Below, one piece after another: positions 1 to 8,902 of a DNA stretch of 45,573 bases. The translations under genes were made by a program, and so were the position numbers. The stretch is from NCBI GenBank assembly GCA_002786205.1, contig PEQM01000021.1, forward strand, positions 1 through 45,573, given 5' to 3'. Within the stretch, counting starts at the first letter, position 1. The number at the start of each line of letters is the position of its first letter. Origin of the DNA: Legionella sp. (GTDB lineage Bacteria; Pseudomonadota; Gammaproteobacteria; Legionellales; Legionellaceae). A model generated the notes under the pieces. That model saw only the letters and a program-made list of their open reading frames with translations. It was not told where the DNA came from and ran no database searches.

Positions 1-40
1 TCAGGTAATCGCTATAAATATCTAAAAGATCCGTTTTCAT
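1..40 (-). CDS. 5' end of a gene running off the left edge; possible transposase
   Basis: An ATG at position 40 on the minus strand opens a frame that stays open for its 13 visible codons to the window edge (MKTDLLDIYSDYL). It is preceded by an AAGGAT ribosome binding site about 5 bases upstream, so the start looks genuine. The peptide resembles the N-termini I remember for some DDE transposases of the IS4/IS701 group, but 13 residues cannot settle this. No inverted repeat can be judged at the edge. Function is therefore unassigned. Confidence 0.4.
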   Translation of the reverse strand, partial: MKTDLLDIYSDYL

Positions 41-87
41 TTTTTATCCTTATAAAACAACGGACAAAAGATACGGGGTTTTAGAAA

Positions 88-432
88 TTAATCAATAATG
101 GCTGCGTAAGGTGAGTGATTAAAAGCCTTAACAGAAAAATCACCCGCAATTTTTTGAATGGCAATGCGCTTTGATTGCGCTTGATTAGGCAAGGGCGTCG
201 CAAACTCAATAAAACCGGTTTTGTTTTTTGTGATTTCATAAAGCGTTTCCTGATGCCAAACATACCAGCAGCATTGAGGATTTTCAGGATCTGTATTTTT
301 GATAGCACGCACAAATTGCGGCTGAGGTTGAAGTGGTTTTTCATCCACTATAAACTGTGTTCCTTCAAGATGAGAAGAGATCCATGGCGACCAGGAATCT
401 GCGCTTTGAGACAATTGGATAAATAAGGTCAT
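88..432 (-). CDS. Hypothetical protein, 114 aa
   Basis: A small soluble protein with no signal peptide or membrane segment. It is rich in aromatic residues and proline (SWSPW near residues 13-17, CCWYVW near 54-59). The start is supported by AGGTGA about 8 bases upstream of the ATG. I do not recognise the family. It is followed 47 bases downstream by the start of the left-edge gene on the same strand, so the two might be co-transcribed. The neighbourhood gives no clue to its role. Confidence 0.6.
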   Translation of the reverse strand: MTLFIQLSQSADSWSPWISSHLEGTQFIVDEKPLQPQPQFVRAIKNTDPENPQCCWYVWHQETLYEITKNKTGFIEFATPLPNQAQSKRIAIQKIAGDFSVKAFNHSPYAAIID

Positions 433-757
433 AATTTATCACCTAGAATATTCGTTGTGCAATTTTGGTTTATTATGACCATTATTGTCAAATATAAGGA
501 AATCAAGACTGATTGCTGTCACTACCTTAAATAGTTCTAACTGGAAAAAGCAGAATTAGGTTTAGAACGGGTATCGATGCATTTTTTGGCAATAAGGAAG
601 GTCGGGATGCATTGGCTTAGGGCGCAAGACATGTCAATAGAAGTTATTGACCACCACTAACATCTAATCTATAGCTGCTGTTTGATTTTTGCCAAAAAAG
701 TGGCTTTATGTGTGCGTTCCCAGATTCTTAATGGGGCAGTCATGATTAAAGCGCTGC
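433..757. other. 325-base gap without a confident gene
   Basis: This lies between the dGTPase-like gene and the 114-aa gene, both on the minus strand. It holds a perfect 10-base inverted repeat (TTTTTTGGCA at 582-591 and TGCCAAAAAA at 690-699), about 100 bases apart. A 24-codon frame on the minus strand, 743-669, begins 15 bases after the dGTPase stop with protein-like composition (MTAPLRIWERTHKATFLAKI...). It has no homology I can name and only a weak ribosome site, so I do not call it a gene. The promoter of the 114-aa gene should lie near 440-500. Confidence 0.5.
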
Positions 758-2083
758 CTAGAGCCGTTCAAAAATGGTTCGAGTATTAAAACCAAATAAT
801 CGCTCATGCATGCGGTAGGCATATTCATCAGTCATATTAGCCAGATAATCGCAAACAATGCGGTAGGCTGCTGTTTCATCTGGAGCTTGTCTAAACAAGT
901 CTCGGTTTTTATTGTCTAGCAGGCTTCCAGGATTGGAGCTGATTGCATCAAATAAACGAAGCACCACAGTTTGTCCACCGTATTCAAAAGTTCGAGCTTC
1001 TTGCGAGTCAATAACATAATGAAAAATACTGTCCATTAGATAGCTCAACAACTCGGCTGCTTCGGGAATCAGTTCAATATTGTATTTTAACAAATGATTA
1101 TCAAAAAGAGGGTTTGTGGTAACAATATGAGTTGATGTAATAAAATAATTAACCATTTCGCCAATGGCTTGTTTTCTCAGACATAATTCTTTTGAAAATA
1201 AAGAATCAATCAAGCGGTCAGTATGTGGGGCTAATAGGGTATGACTCATGCGCCTTCTAAACTCAGGTGTGTCTAATTGTTCTTGTTGAATTAGTCTTAA
1301 ATGAATTGCATCTTCTAAATCATGAACGCCATAGGCGATGTCATCAGCGGTATTCATAATAGAGCAATCAAAAGTCCTATACGCGGCTTTTCCAGTTTGA
1401 GTTCCTATGGGGTGTTTGGCTAAAGATTGAAACAATGTTTTGTCTTCATTGGAAAAGGGGGTTAAAAGCCAATCGACTTCATCTTGCTCGCAATCAAAAT
1501 AGGATTTGGAGGGCAGCCAGTCATTAATTTTAATGGTTTTATGAATGGACTCATGAATAGGTGGGCGATGAGGTGCTGCAACTTTTGAGCGGGGTACAGG
1601 GTATTTTAATATGCCAAGCAAGGCTCTTCTGGTAAGGTCTAGACCAAAAGAGCCATAACTATTTTCTACTTTGGTAAGCAGTCTTAAAGTCTGCCCATTT
1701 CCTTCAAATCCACCATAATCTCGCATCATGTAATTTAGTGCCACTTCACCTCCGTGCCCAAAAGGAGGGTGTCCTATATCATGTAATAAGCAAATCACAC
1801 TGACCAAGTCATCATTAGGTAATAAATTAGCAAGTACAGGTTGTTTGTTCTGATTAATAATTAAATTGCGAACAATGCTTCGCCCTATAGAATCAACTTC
1901 TAATGAATGAGTTAGGCGAGTGCGGTGAAAATCGCCTTCATCAGTCCCAAGTATCTGCGTTTTTCTTTGTAATCTTCGGAATGATGGGCAGTGAATGACT
2001 CGCGTTCTATCTCGTTCATAAGGATCGCGATGATCTTGAGCTCCTCGTTGATGCGTTTGTCCTGAGCGTCTATGAGTCCACAT
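758..2083 (-). CDS. dgt: dGTP triphosphohydrolase-like HD-domain protein
   Basis: A 441-residue member of the dGTPase/HD hydrolase family, which cleaves dNTPs to nucleoside and tripolyphosphate and so affects dNTP pools. The HD metal site is visible: His59 in RLTHS, His101-Asp102 in LLHDIGHPPFGHGGE, and a later Asp in NTADDIAYGVHDLEDA. The N-terminus carries the family pattern RDRTRVIHCPSFRRLQRKTQ. Length fits the shorter deoxyguanosinetriphosphate triphosphohydrolase-like group rather than E. coli Dgt (about 505 aa), so the exact nucleotide preference is uncertain. No good ribosome site precedes the ATG, but no better start is apparent. It is divergent from the patatin gene and shares a 161-base intergenic region with it. 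Confidence 0.9.
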   Translation of the reverse strand: MWTHRRSGQTHQRGAQDHRDPYERDRTRVIHCPSFRRLQRKTQILGTDEGDFHRTRLTHSLEVDSIGRSIVRNLIINQNKQPVLANLLPNDDLVSVICLLHDIGHPPFGHGGEVALNYMMRDYGGFEGNGQTLRLLTKVENSYGSFGLDLTRRALLGILKYPVPRSKVAAPHRPPIHESIHKTIKINDWLPSKSYFDCEQDEVDWLLTPFSNEDKTLFQSLAKHPIGTQTGKAAYRTFDCSIMNTADDIAYGVHDLEDAIHLRLIQQEQLDTPEFRRRMSHTLLAPHTDRLIDSLFSKELCLRKQAIGEMVNYFITSTHIVTTNPLFDNHLLKYNIELIPEAAELLSYLMDSIFHYVIDSQEARTFEYGGQTVVLRLFDAISSNPGSLLDNKNRDLFRQAPDETAAYRIVCDYLANMTDEYAYRMHERLFGFNTRTIFERL

Positions 2084-2185
2084 AATCTGATATAGGAAGA
2101 AAAATACTTTAGTGTAACCTGAAAATAATATTATGGGGACTATTTTTTATAAGGATTAAGAAAAAATGAGTAAACTCAAAACAAA

Positions 2186-2212
2186 TTAGACTGTACTTTA
2201 ATCTGCTATAAT
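2186..2212 (+). promoter_or_regulatory. Candidate sigma-70 promoter of the patatin gene
   Basis: A perfect TATAAT lies at 2207-2212, 32 bases before the patatin ATG. The best -35-like hexamer is TTAGAC at 2186-2191, giving a short 15-base spacer. This is sequence match only. Confidence 0.35.
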
Positions 2213-2244
2213 TAGCTAAGACACGCCAATAGAAAGGGAATGGT

Positions 2245-3267
2245 ATGAAAAAAGCGCAGCTGATTAATTTGGGACTTCAAGGCGGAGGAGCTCATGGTGC
2301 TTTTGGATGGGGTGTATTGGATTATTTGCTAGAAGATGGACGCTTAACAATAGAAGGAATTAGTGCAACTAGCGCAGGCGCAATGAATGCGATAGCAATC
2401 GCTCAAGGCATGTTAAATAATGACAGAGACGATGCTCGTCAAGCCTTGTATGATTTTTGGCTGGCGGTGAGTAAGTGTCAGTTGCTCACTTCTTTTAAAC
2501 ACAAGTTTGAGATTCCTGGGATGAGCAAAGACCAACATACTCTAGAGACATCGCCTGCTTATGTTTGGTTTAACATGATGACTCATTTGTTATCCCCTTA
2601 TCAATACAATCCACTAAATATTAATCCCTTGCGTGACATTCTGGAGCATCAGATAGATTTTGAGAGGATAAAAGAAAATCCGCCATTCAAGCTTTTTCTT
2701 TGTGCTACTAATGTTGAAACTTGTAAAATCAAGATTTTTTCAGGTTCCGATGTTTCTGTAAATGCAGTACTGGCTTCTGCTTGTTTGCCTTCTCAGTTTC
2801 AAGCGGTTGAGATCGATGGTGAGTATTTTTGGGATGGGGGGTTTATGGGGAACCCTGCAATTTTTCCATTAATTTATCATTGTGACTCTAGAGATGTGAT
2901 TGTTGTTCATATTAATCCTATCGTACGTCAAGGCCCACCTCAAACCATCTCAGAAATTATCAATCGCATCAATGAAGTCAGTTTTAATTCTTCCTTAATG
3001 CGTGAAATGCGTGCCATCGCGTTTATTTCTTCTTTACAGGATGATAAACAATCAGGCGATCTTCATTTAAAGAGAATGCTAATGCATTCTATCAGAGCGG
3101 ATGAAGAGATGTCTTCATATGACATATCTAGCAAAATGAATGCAGACTGGAACTTTTTAACTCATCTTCGGGACAAAGGAAGACATACCGCGCAAAAATG
3201 GTTAGAAAAAAACTACAAGAAAATAGGCAAAAAGTCTTCCTTTGATATCAATAAGGAATTCTTGTAA
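2245..3267 (+). CDS. Patatin-like phospholipase family protein
   Basis: A 340-residue patatin-domain acyl hydrolase expected to deacylate phospholipids or related lipids with a Ser-Asp dyad. The oxyanion glycine stretch GGGAHG is at residues 13-18. The nucleophile is Ser43, in ATSAG rather than the usual GxSxG: the first glycine is alanine (Ala41). The catalytic Asp197 sits in WDGGFMGNP. There is no signal peptide or membrane segment, so the protein is cytosolic or exported by a non-Sec route. Several Legionella patatin-like proteins (the VipD group) are Dot/Icm substrates, but the short length and near-absence of extra domains make this one closer to plain RssA-like enzymes. AAGGGA 6-7 bases upstream supports the start. 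Confidence 0.88.
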   Translation: MKKAQLINLGLQGGGAHGAFGWGVLDYLLEDGRLTIEGISATSAGAMNAIAIAQGMLNNDRDDARQALYDFWLAVSKCQLLTSFKHKFEIPGMSKDQHTLETSPAYVWFNMMTHLLSPYQYNPLNINPLRDILEHQIDFERIKENPPFKLFLCATNVETCKIKIFSGSDVSVNAVLASACLPSQFQAVEIDGEYFWDGGFMGNPAIFPLIYHCDSRDVIVVHINPIVRQGPPQTISEIINRINEVSFNSSLMREMRAIAFISSLQDDKQSGDLHLKRMLMHSIRADEEMSSYDISSKMNADWNFLTHLRDKGRHTAQKWLEKNYKKIGKKSSFDINKEFL

Positions 3268-3303
3268 TCGCATTTCGAGCGGTATTTAGAATCAATAAAT
3301 GTC

Positions 3304-3326
3304 CTGCCGTGCATCCTGCACGGCAG
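3304..3326. terminator. Perfect hairpin between convergent genes
   Basis: CTGCCGTGCA and TGCACGGCAG form a perfect 10-bp stem with a 3-base loop in the 67 bases separating the patatin gene from the convergent minus-strand gene. There is no T-run on either side, so it may be a processing or stalling hairpin rather than a classical intrinsic terminator. Confidence 0.5.
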
Positions 3327-3334
3327 CGTGAGAG

Positions 3335-4223
3335 TTATGTTGGTTGAGATGGATGTACTGTCAAGTTTTGAGCTGCATCGATTATGGCATCGGTATGATC
3401 TTGCATTAAGCTGTTTTTATTGTATATAAACGAATCATCTAAACGGAATAAGTAGGGCTTTAATTTCATTAATAAAGGTGTATTAATTTCAACTTTCATA
3501 TGAGACAGCAAGTACTTTGCATCTTGAATCGCATAAAGACTACTTAATTCAGCAGACGTTCTAATCTGGTCTGGCGTGAACAAAAAGAATTTAGGTGCAA
3601 AATAGTTTTTTATCTGATCCATATCTATGGTTATTGCGCTAGAATGATAAACGTATAATGCATCAGAGTGATTGCGTTTTTCATAAACAACAGTATAAAA
3701 AATAGGGTCGTCACCACGGTCATTGTAGTCCATAGTGGCTTCTATTTTTGAAGAGCACATGACCGGCAGATGTTCAACAATCGCAATCGATCTGCTCATC
3801 ATAGGTGTTTTTTTAATAAATTGCTCAAAAGTATTTGGCGTATCAATCACAGGAATATTCATTTCCCTCAAGTGCAGTGCGAAGCGTAGTCCTTCTGCAT
3901 TTATGATTTGATAGCCAGCAAAGCGTGCTTTGAGATGAGCACCATAATTGCCCATTGGGCCATCGTAATATAATTCATTTATCGGAGAAAAAACATTATT
4001 AAATGAGCTATCAGAGGCACAGAGTGTTTCTATGGTCTGCCTTTGTTCGGGGGTATTTAAAGTGAAATTTTGAGGTTCGTTTAGTAGTGGGTTTGATACA
4101 GAGGAATTAGCAATGCCAAAGAGAATCCTGGTTGTCCAGATAAGAAATGGTTTGTAATTCATTGATCAGTGCATGAGTGGTATCATTATAAAAATCTTTA
4201 AAAAACCGGTTTAAAGTATTCAT
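3335..4223 (-). CDS. Hypothetical protein, apparently frameshifted near its 5' end
   Basis: The main frame runs from an ATG at 4162 to 3335 (275 aa), but that ATG follows a stop codon by one codon and has no ribosome site. In another frame, an ATG at 4223 sits behind AAGGA with 8-base spacing and encodes a plausible N-terminus (MNTLNRFFKDFYNDTTHALI...) that stops at 4109-4107. Joining the two frames between about 4108 and 4162 would give one protein of roughly 295 aa, so one inserted base (or two lost) is likely. The body is soluble and mixed alpha/beta in character, with no motif that I recognise. Function is unknown. Expression of the 275-aa part alone, from a later start, cannot be excluded. 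Confidence 0.6.
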
Positions 4224-4248
4224 TATTTATTTCCTTTTTATTTAAGTA

Positions 4249-4282
4249 ATTAAAAACCAACCAAAAATGACTGGTTTTTAAT
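4249..4282. repeat. 11-bp perfect inverted repeat upstream of htpG
   Basis: ATTAAAAACCA (4249-4259) and TGGTTTTTAAT (4272-4282) pair perfectly around a 12-base loop. It lies between the divergent hypothetical gene and htpG. It could be an operator or a transcript hairpin. Confidence 0.45.
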
Positions 4283-4329
4283 CATAACCATTTTTTCATG
4301 TACTTTGTCAATATTTTTTTTATAGATCA

Positions 4330-4364
4330 CTCTGTGCATGGCAAAAAATTTGTCATGTGCAGAG
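4330..4364. repeat. Dispersed palindromic repeat, copy 1
   Basis: An imperfect palindrome beginning CTCTGTGCATGGCA and ending TGTCATGTGCAGAG, with an A/T-rich centre. It resembles elements at 27779-27816 and 40361-40396. It ends 103 bases before the htpG start. Confidence 0.55.
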
Positions 4365-4400
4365 AATAGATCAGTTATTCCTTTAAATTTTAAGAAATCA

Positions 4401-4428
4401 CTTGAAATTAAAAAAAGAATCCGCATAT
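4401..4428 (+). promoter_or_regulatory. Heat-shock (sigma-32) promoter of htpG
   Basis: CTTGAAA at 4401-4407 matches the sigma-32 -35 consensus exactly. After a 13-base spacer comes CCGCATAT at 4421-4428, one mismatch from CCCCATNT. The start codon is 39 bases downstream, leaving a short leader with an AGGAG ribosome site. The match and the target gene, a heat-shock chaperone, agree. Confidence 0.8.
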
Positions 4429-4467
4429 AGCATCAATCAAAACCTATAATTAACAGGAGATTGTTGA

Positions 4468-6351
4468 ATGGCTAATCAGCACCAAACCATGGGATTTCAA
4501 ACTGAAGTAAAGCAAATGCTTCATTTGGTGATTCACTCACTTTACAGTAACAAGGAAATTTTCTTGCGTGAATTGATTTCCAATGCGTCGGATGCTTTGG
4601 ATAAATTACGTTTTCTTGCTTTGTCGGATGCGTCTTTATTTGAGAATGATTCTGACTTAAAAATTACAGTTCACGTCAATGAAAAGCTAAAAACGATTAC
4701 TATCAGTGATAACGGTATTGGTTTAAGCTGGGATGAGGCTGTTGCTAATTTAGGTACTATAGCCAAATCAGGGACCAAAGAGTTTATGAGTCATCTGACA
4801 GGTGAACAAGCCAAAGACTCGCAATTGATTGGTCAATTTGGAGTAGGGTTTTATTCTGCATTTATTGTGGCAGATAAAGTAACAGTAAAAAGCCGTCGTG
4901 CAGGTTTAGCTGCTGAAGAAGCGATAGTCTGGCAATCAAGTGGAGATGGAGAGTTCACTATTGGCCATGAGAAAAAAGAAAGCCGTGGTACAGAAATTAT
5001 TTTACATATCAAAGAAGACAGCGATGAGTTTTTAAGTGATTGGCGAATTCGTACGGTTATTGGTAAGTATTCTGATCACATATGCTGGCCTATTGTGATG
5101 AAGAAAACAGCAGAAGAAACAGAAGAGGAAAAAAAAGAAGCGAAAGAAGAATTTGAAACGGTAAATAAAGCAACTGCATTATGGACTTTACAAAAATCAG
5201 AAATATCTGATGAGGAATACAAGCAATTATATAAGCATATTTCACATGATTATATGGATCCATTAACATGGTCTCATAACCACGTGGAAGGAAAGCAGGA
5301 ATACATTTCTTTATTATATATTCCTTCTCACGCACCTTATGATTTATGGCAACATGAATCAAAGCATGGGCTAAAATTGTATGTAAAACGCGTTTTTATT
5401 ATGGATGATGCGACTCAATTTTTACCTCGTTATTTGCGGTTTGTAAAAGGAATCGTGGATGCAAGTGATTTGCCATTAAATGTTTCCAGAGAAATACTGC
5501 AAGACAACAAGCAGGTAGAAAGTATTCGTTCGGCATGTACTAAGCGTGTGTTATCCATGCTTGAAAAAATGAGCCAAAAAGACACGGAAACCTATCAAAA
5601 AATATGGAATGAGTTTGGTTTGGTCTTAAAAGAGGGGCCAGTAGAAGATCACGCCAATAAAGAAGCTGTGGCCAAATTATTACGTTTTTCTACTACGCAT
5701 ACCAATGCAGAAAAGCAAGATGTTTCATTGGCAGATTATGTTAGCCGCATGAAAGAAGGTCAAGACAAAATATACTACATCACTGCATCCAGTCATAATG
5801 CTGCCAAACACAGTCCTCATCTGGAAATATTCAAGAAAAAAGGCATTGAGGTATTGTTGTTAAGCGATAAAATTGATGAGTGGTTAGTTGGATACTTAAG
5901 TGAGTTTGAAGGTAAGAAGTTGCAATCTATTTCCAAAGGGAAAGTAGATTTGGATAGTGAAACGACTGAACAAATTAAAGAACAGGAAAAAACTTTAGAA
6001 CCTTTAATCAACCACATCAAGAAAGTATTGACCGATAAGGTGAAAGATGTCGTATTAACTAATAGATTAACTGACTCTCCTGCCTGTATTGTTGCTGATG
6101 AAAATGACATGGGATTAGAAATGCAGCGAATTCTCCAATCTGCAGGTCAGCAAGTACCAGCGAATAAGCCTGTATTTGAAATTAATCCAGAACACCTTTT
6201 AATCAAGAGATTGCATGATATTCAAGATGACTCTCAGTTTGAATTATGGGTGGTTATGTTATTTGAACAAGCGGTTTTGGCTGAAGGGGGACAATTAGAT
6301 AATCCTGCAGATTTTATTAGTCGTGTTAATAAGTTATTAATCGCCTCTTAA
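4468..6351 (+). CDS. htpG: Molecular chaperone HtpG (bacterial Hsp90)
   Basis: A 627-residue Hsp90-family ATP-dependent chaperone, close to the usual bacterial length. The N-terminal GHKL ATPase motifs are present: [14 protein letters not shown] near residues 35-48, DNGIG near 83-87 and [12 protein letters not shown] near 121-132. The middle domain carries [11 protein letters not shown] with its conserved arginine, and the C-terminal dimerisation domain follows. A short charged Glu/Lys linker near residues 213-230 separates the N and middle domains. Start: CAGGAG lies 8 bases upstream. Transcription is probably from the sigma-32 promoter at 4401-4428, and a strong terminator follows at 6369-6415, so it is a single-gene unit. 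Confidence 0.98.
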   Translation: MANQHQTMGFQTEVKQMLHLVIHSLYSNKEIFLRELISNASDALDKLRFLALSDASLFENDSDLKITVHVNEKLKTITISDNGIGLSWDEAVANLGTIAKSGTKEFMSHLTGEQAKDSQLIGQFGVGFYSAFIVADKVTVKSRRAGLAAEEAIVWQSSGDGEFTIGHEKKESRGTEIILHIKEDSDEFLSDWRIRTVIGKYSDHICWPIVMKKTAEETEEEKKEAKEEFETVNKATALWTLQKSEISDEEYKQLYKHISHDYMDPLTWSHNHVEGKQEYISLLYIPSHAPYDLWQHESKHGLKLYVKRVFIMDDATQFLPRYLRFVKGIVDASDLPLNVSREILQDNKQVESIRSACTKRVLSMLEKMSQKDTETYQKIWNEFGLVLKEGPVEDHANKEAVAKLLRFSTTHTNAEKQDVSLADYVSRMKEGQDKIYYITASSHNAAKHSPHLEIFKKKGIEVLLLSDKIDEWLVGYLSEFEGKKLQSISKGKVDLDSETTEQIKEQEKTLEPLINHIKKVLTDKVKDVVLTNRLTDSPACIVADENDMGLEMQRILQSAGQQVPANKPVFEINPEHLLIKRLHDIQDDSQFELWVVMLFEQAVLAEGGQLDNPADFISRVNKLLIAS

Positions 6352-6368
6352 TATTCTCTTCATGATAA

Positions 6369-6415
6369 GCAAAGCAAGACAGTGCGTTAAAATTCGCTGC
6401 TTGCTTTGCATTTTT
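6369..6415 (+). terminator. Intrinsic terminator after htpG
   Basis: GCAAAGCAAG (6369-6378) pairs with CTTGCTTTGC (6400-6409). The stem is extended by CAG/CTG past a one-base bulge and is followed by ATTTTT. Confidence 0.85.
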
Positions 6416-6423
6416 ACTGCTGT

Positions 6424-7815
6424 TTATAGAGGAAGCCCTCTTAAGCGTCTTATAAAAAAGCTAATACTACTTAAAGTACAACGAAACACGCGTATCTGAC
6501 GAAATCCTGTCATCTCAAATAAAACCACACCCAAAGCCCAGAGCATATCTGTACTTTTTTTGTATTTATTAAAGCTGACTAAATCAAGAATGATCATGAT
6601 GATTGTTAGCATGGTTGATACGCCCCATGCTAGTAACATCAGCCATAAAAAAGGAGCCAAGGCTACCTGACCCAATATCATGCAGATGATAAAAGAGACG
6701 TACGTAATGCATTCTATGATAGGAGCAAATACTTCAAACAGTACGTATGTAGGAAAAGTAAGCATGCCAACCAATCCATAGCGGGGATTTAAAAACATAC
6801 TAATATAGCGAAAAACGCCTCGCAACATGCCTCTTTGCCATTTGTCTCTTTGCCTGAGATAGGAGGTCAATGTACTAGGCACTTCGGTCCAACAAAACGC
6901 ACTTGGCGTATGAACCATGGTGTAGGGGTAGCGTTTTTTACGCATCCAGTGATGTAATCGGATAATAATTTCTGCATCATAGGCATAATTTGCTGTATCA
7001 AAGCCGCCGACATCACGTAATATCTCGGTTTCAAAAAAGCTAAATGCACCAGGGTAGCACATAGCACCGCCAAAAATATTAATCCCTGAGCGCGCGAAAA
7101 GAAAAGAGTTCATATATTCTATGTATTGGGCATTCGTAACCATTCCCTGGTGCTTGTATTCATTAGTCAGTTTTCCATGAGTTACTTTTTTCCCATTTAA
7201 GACATAAATAGAGCCGCTAACGGCAATACAATGATCATTGGCTAGAAAGGAAAACAGCAAACGAGACAGTGCTTCTGGTTCAAGAATGGTATCGGCGTCT
7301 ACAGTCAGCACGATAGGGGTCTTACAAGCATTAATACCGGCATTAATAGCGTCTGCACCACAATTATAGGTAGAGTGTTCTTTGTCTAAAACAGTGATTT
7401 GAGGATAACGTGCAGATTGAAAGCAGCGTTTGACTTCAAATGTTTTAATCTTTTGATCAACAACATAGGGAATTTCATAAAGCTCAAGTTCTTTCGTAAG
7501 AATCTCCATCATATTGTCTGTTGAGCCGTCATTAACAATGATAAGATTGGTGTTTTTATAGTCGGAGTTTAGAACACTGTATATCATATTGAGTATTCGT
7601 TTCCCTTCGTTAAAAGCGGGCGTGACTATAGTAATCGGTAGTTGTCCATTTTTATTGATTAAAGCAACCACATTACCGTATTTCGATTCTTTATAGGTTC
7701 TGATCACATCAGGAAAAGCAGCTATTGCCAACGTCAAATACCAGAAACTTAAAAAACCAAAATAAATTAATGTGATAACAAATATAATGGCAATAATTTG
7801 TTCTAAAGTAGTCAT
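6424..7815 (-). CDS. Family 2 glycosyltransferase, PgaC/IcaA-like processive synthase
   Basis: A 463-residue inner-membrane glycosyltransferase of the GT2/poly-GlcNAc synthase type, which polymerises a sugar from a UDP donor while extruding it. One membrane segment (residues 6-33) precedes the GT-A domain. Donor-binding Asp95 is in VNDGSTD, the DxD motif is Asp173-Ala-Asp175, the acceptor-site motif YDAE is at 279-282, and the processive-type QxxxW motif is QRDKW at 322-326. About four C-terminal membrane segments follow. It is the last gene of a three-gene operon, 2 bases after the HEAT-repeat gene. No PgaD- or PgaB-like gene is adjacent, so the product need not be poly-GlcNAc. The polymer is unknown. 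Confidence 0.88.
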   Translation of the reverse strand: MTTLEQIIAIIFVITLIYFGFLSFWYLTLAIAAFPDVIRTYKESKYGNVVALINKNGQLPITIVTPAFNEGKRILNMIYSVLNSDYKNTNLIIVNDGSTDNMMEILTKELELYEIPYVVDQKIKTFEVKRCFQSARYPQITVLDKEHSTYNCGADAINAGINACKTPIVLTVDADTILEPEALSRLLFSFLANDHCIAVSGSIYVLNGKKVTHGKLTNEYKHQGMVTNAQYIEYMNSFLFARSGINIFGGAMCYPGAFSFFETEILRDVGGFDTANYAYDAEIIIRLHHWMRKKRYPYTMVHTPSAFCWTEVPSTLTSYLRQRDKWQRGMLRGVFRYISMFLNPRYGLVGMLTFPTYVLFEVFAPIIECITYVSFIICMILGQVALAPFLWLMLLAWGVSTMLTIIMIILDLVSFNKYKKSTDMLWALGVVLFEMTGFRQIRVFRCTLSSISFFIRRLRGLPL

Positions 7816-7817
7816 TA

Positions 7818-8882
7818 TTACTCCATTGCTCGTGTTTTTACTATATTTTGCGTTATTTTTAACAGCTGGTTGTCCATGTTAGCGCTTTCGGCTTGTAACA
7901 TAGCAATCCCGTTTTCACCTAGTTGAGCTAAAGACTGTGCCGCATTGAGTCTTACCCACCATTGCGTGTCATAAAGTAGCTTTTTAAGTACTTCAATGCT
8001 TTCTTTGCTAGAATAATTGCCTAATATTTTGGCCACTGCGGCTTTTAATTCCCATGGTAGATCTGGCGTTGTAGCTACCGATAATATAATAGCTTCTCGA
8101 TGCTCATCTTTAGTATGATTCATAGCGTAAAGAACAGCAATTTTCAGATCTTTGGAAGTAGAGAGTAAGTCTCTTTTTGCCGCATCACTAATAACCAATT
8201 GCTTAGGCAAGCGGGCTAATAGGCGATAGCAAAATACTTTAGTATAGATATCCGTCTCGAGGGTGACTTTTTTTATTACAAAAGAAGAGATGTCATCTTT
8301 TGCTTTAAGTAATAGTTCTGAATAAACAGATTGCTGTAATCGTCTGCCTTTAGAAAAAATATCAATAATAGAGCTTACAGTTTCGTAATGAGGAGCATCC
8401 ATTAAAGTTGTGGCTGCATTAAGTGCAATGAGTAATGAGCGATCTTTTACTAGATACAGGAGTTTTTCTTCGTCAGCAGCCTCAAAACCATAAGAGTATG
8501 CCAAAGTAGCAGTATAGCGTTTAAACCAATGCTTAGAATAAGTTAATTCGCGCCCAAGCGGTATTAATAATTGTTGAGACAATTGTTTTATTAATTTAGG
8601 AAAATATTCATAAGATGTAAATTGTTCCGTGTGTACGGTTAGGAAACTAATAAACTCTAACCGGTTTATATATATTTTGCTTAGCTCTGAGGCATCAAAA
8701 TATCTTTTATTTTTTAATGCATTACTCATTAGTTCTGTAAAAAGCGTTATTCGTCGAGCAGTTTTTTTTCTGTGATAGTACAAAATGATGTTGCTAGTAA
8801 AAAAGGAAAGAAGAAGGACTCCAATTAATGACAGCTGGAGTATGACAATAATTTTAACTATAAAAATGATAGTATCCATCAA
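7818..8882 (-). CDS. HEAT-repeat membrane-anchored protein
   Basis: A 354-residue protein with one N-terminal membrane segment (about residues 5-33) and a basic stretch after it (YYHRKKTARR). The rest is helical; its C-terminal part contains HEAT-like repeats, clearest at WELKAAVAKILGNYSSKESI and WWVRLNAAQSLAQLGENGI. Such repeats form protein-binding solenoids. The topology suggests that the solenoid is cytoplasmic, anchored beside the glycosyltransferase encoded 2 bases downstream, where it could act as a scaffold or regulator of the synthase (inference). It has no enzymatic motif. It is the middle gene of the operon, 20 bases after the TPR/barrel gene. Confidence 0.8.
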   Translation of the reverse strand: MMDTIIFIVKIIVILQLSLIGVLLLSFFTSNIILYYHRKKTARRITLFTELMSNALKNKRYFDASELSKIYINRLEFISFLTVHTEQFTSYEYFPKLIKQLSQQLLIPLGRELTYSKHWFKRYTATLAYSYGFEAADEEKLLYLVKDRSLLIALNAATTLMDAPHYETVSSIIDIFSKGRRLQQSVYSELLLKAKDDISSFVIKKVTLETDIYTKVFCYRLLARLPKQLVISDAAKRDLLSTSKDLKIAVLYAMNHTKDEHREAIILSVATTPDLPWELKAAVAKILGNYSSKESIEVLKKLLYDTQWWVRLNAAQSLAQLGENGIAMLQAESANMDNQLLKITQNIVKTRAME

Positions 8883-8902
8883 AAAGTCCTTTAATGATGT
8901 CG

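Noticed and set aside
669-743. 24-codon minus-strand frame just after the dGTPase-like gene
   Set aside because: It is too short and lacks a good ribosome site, although its composition is protein-like. It is recorded only in the gap entry.
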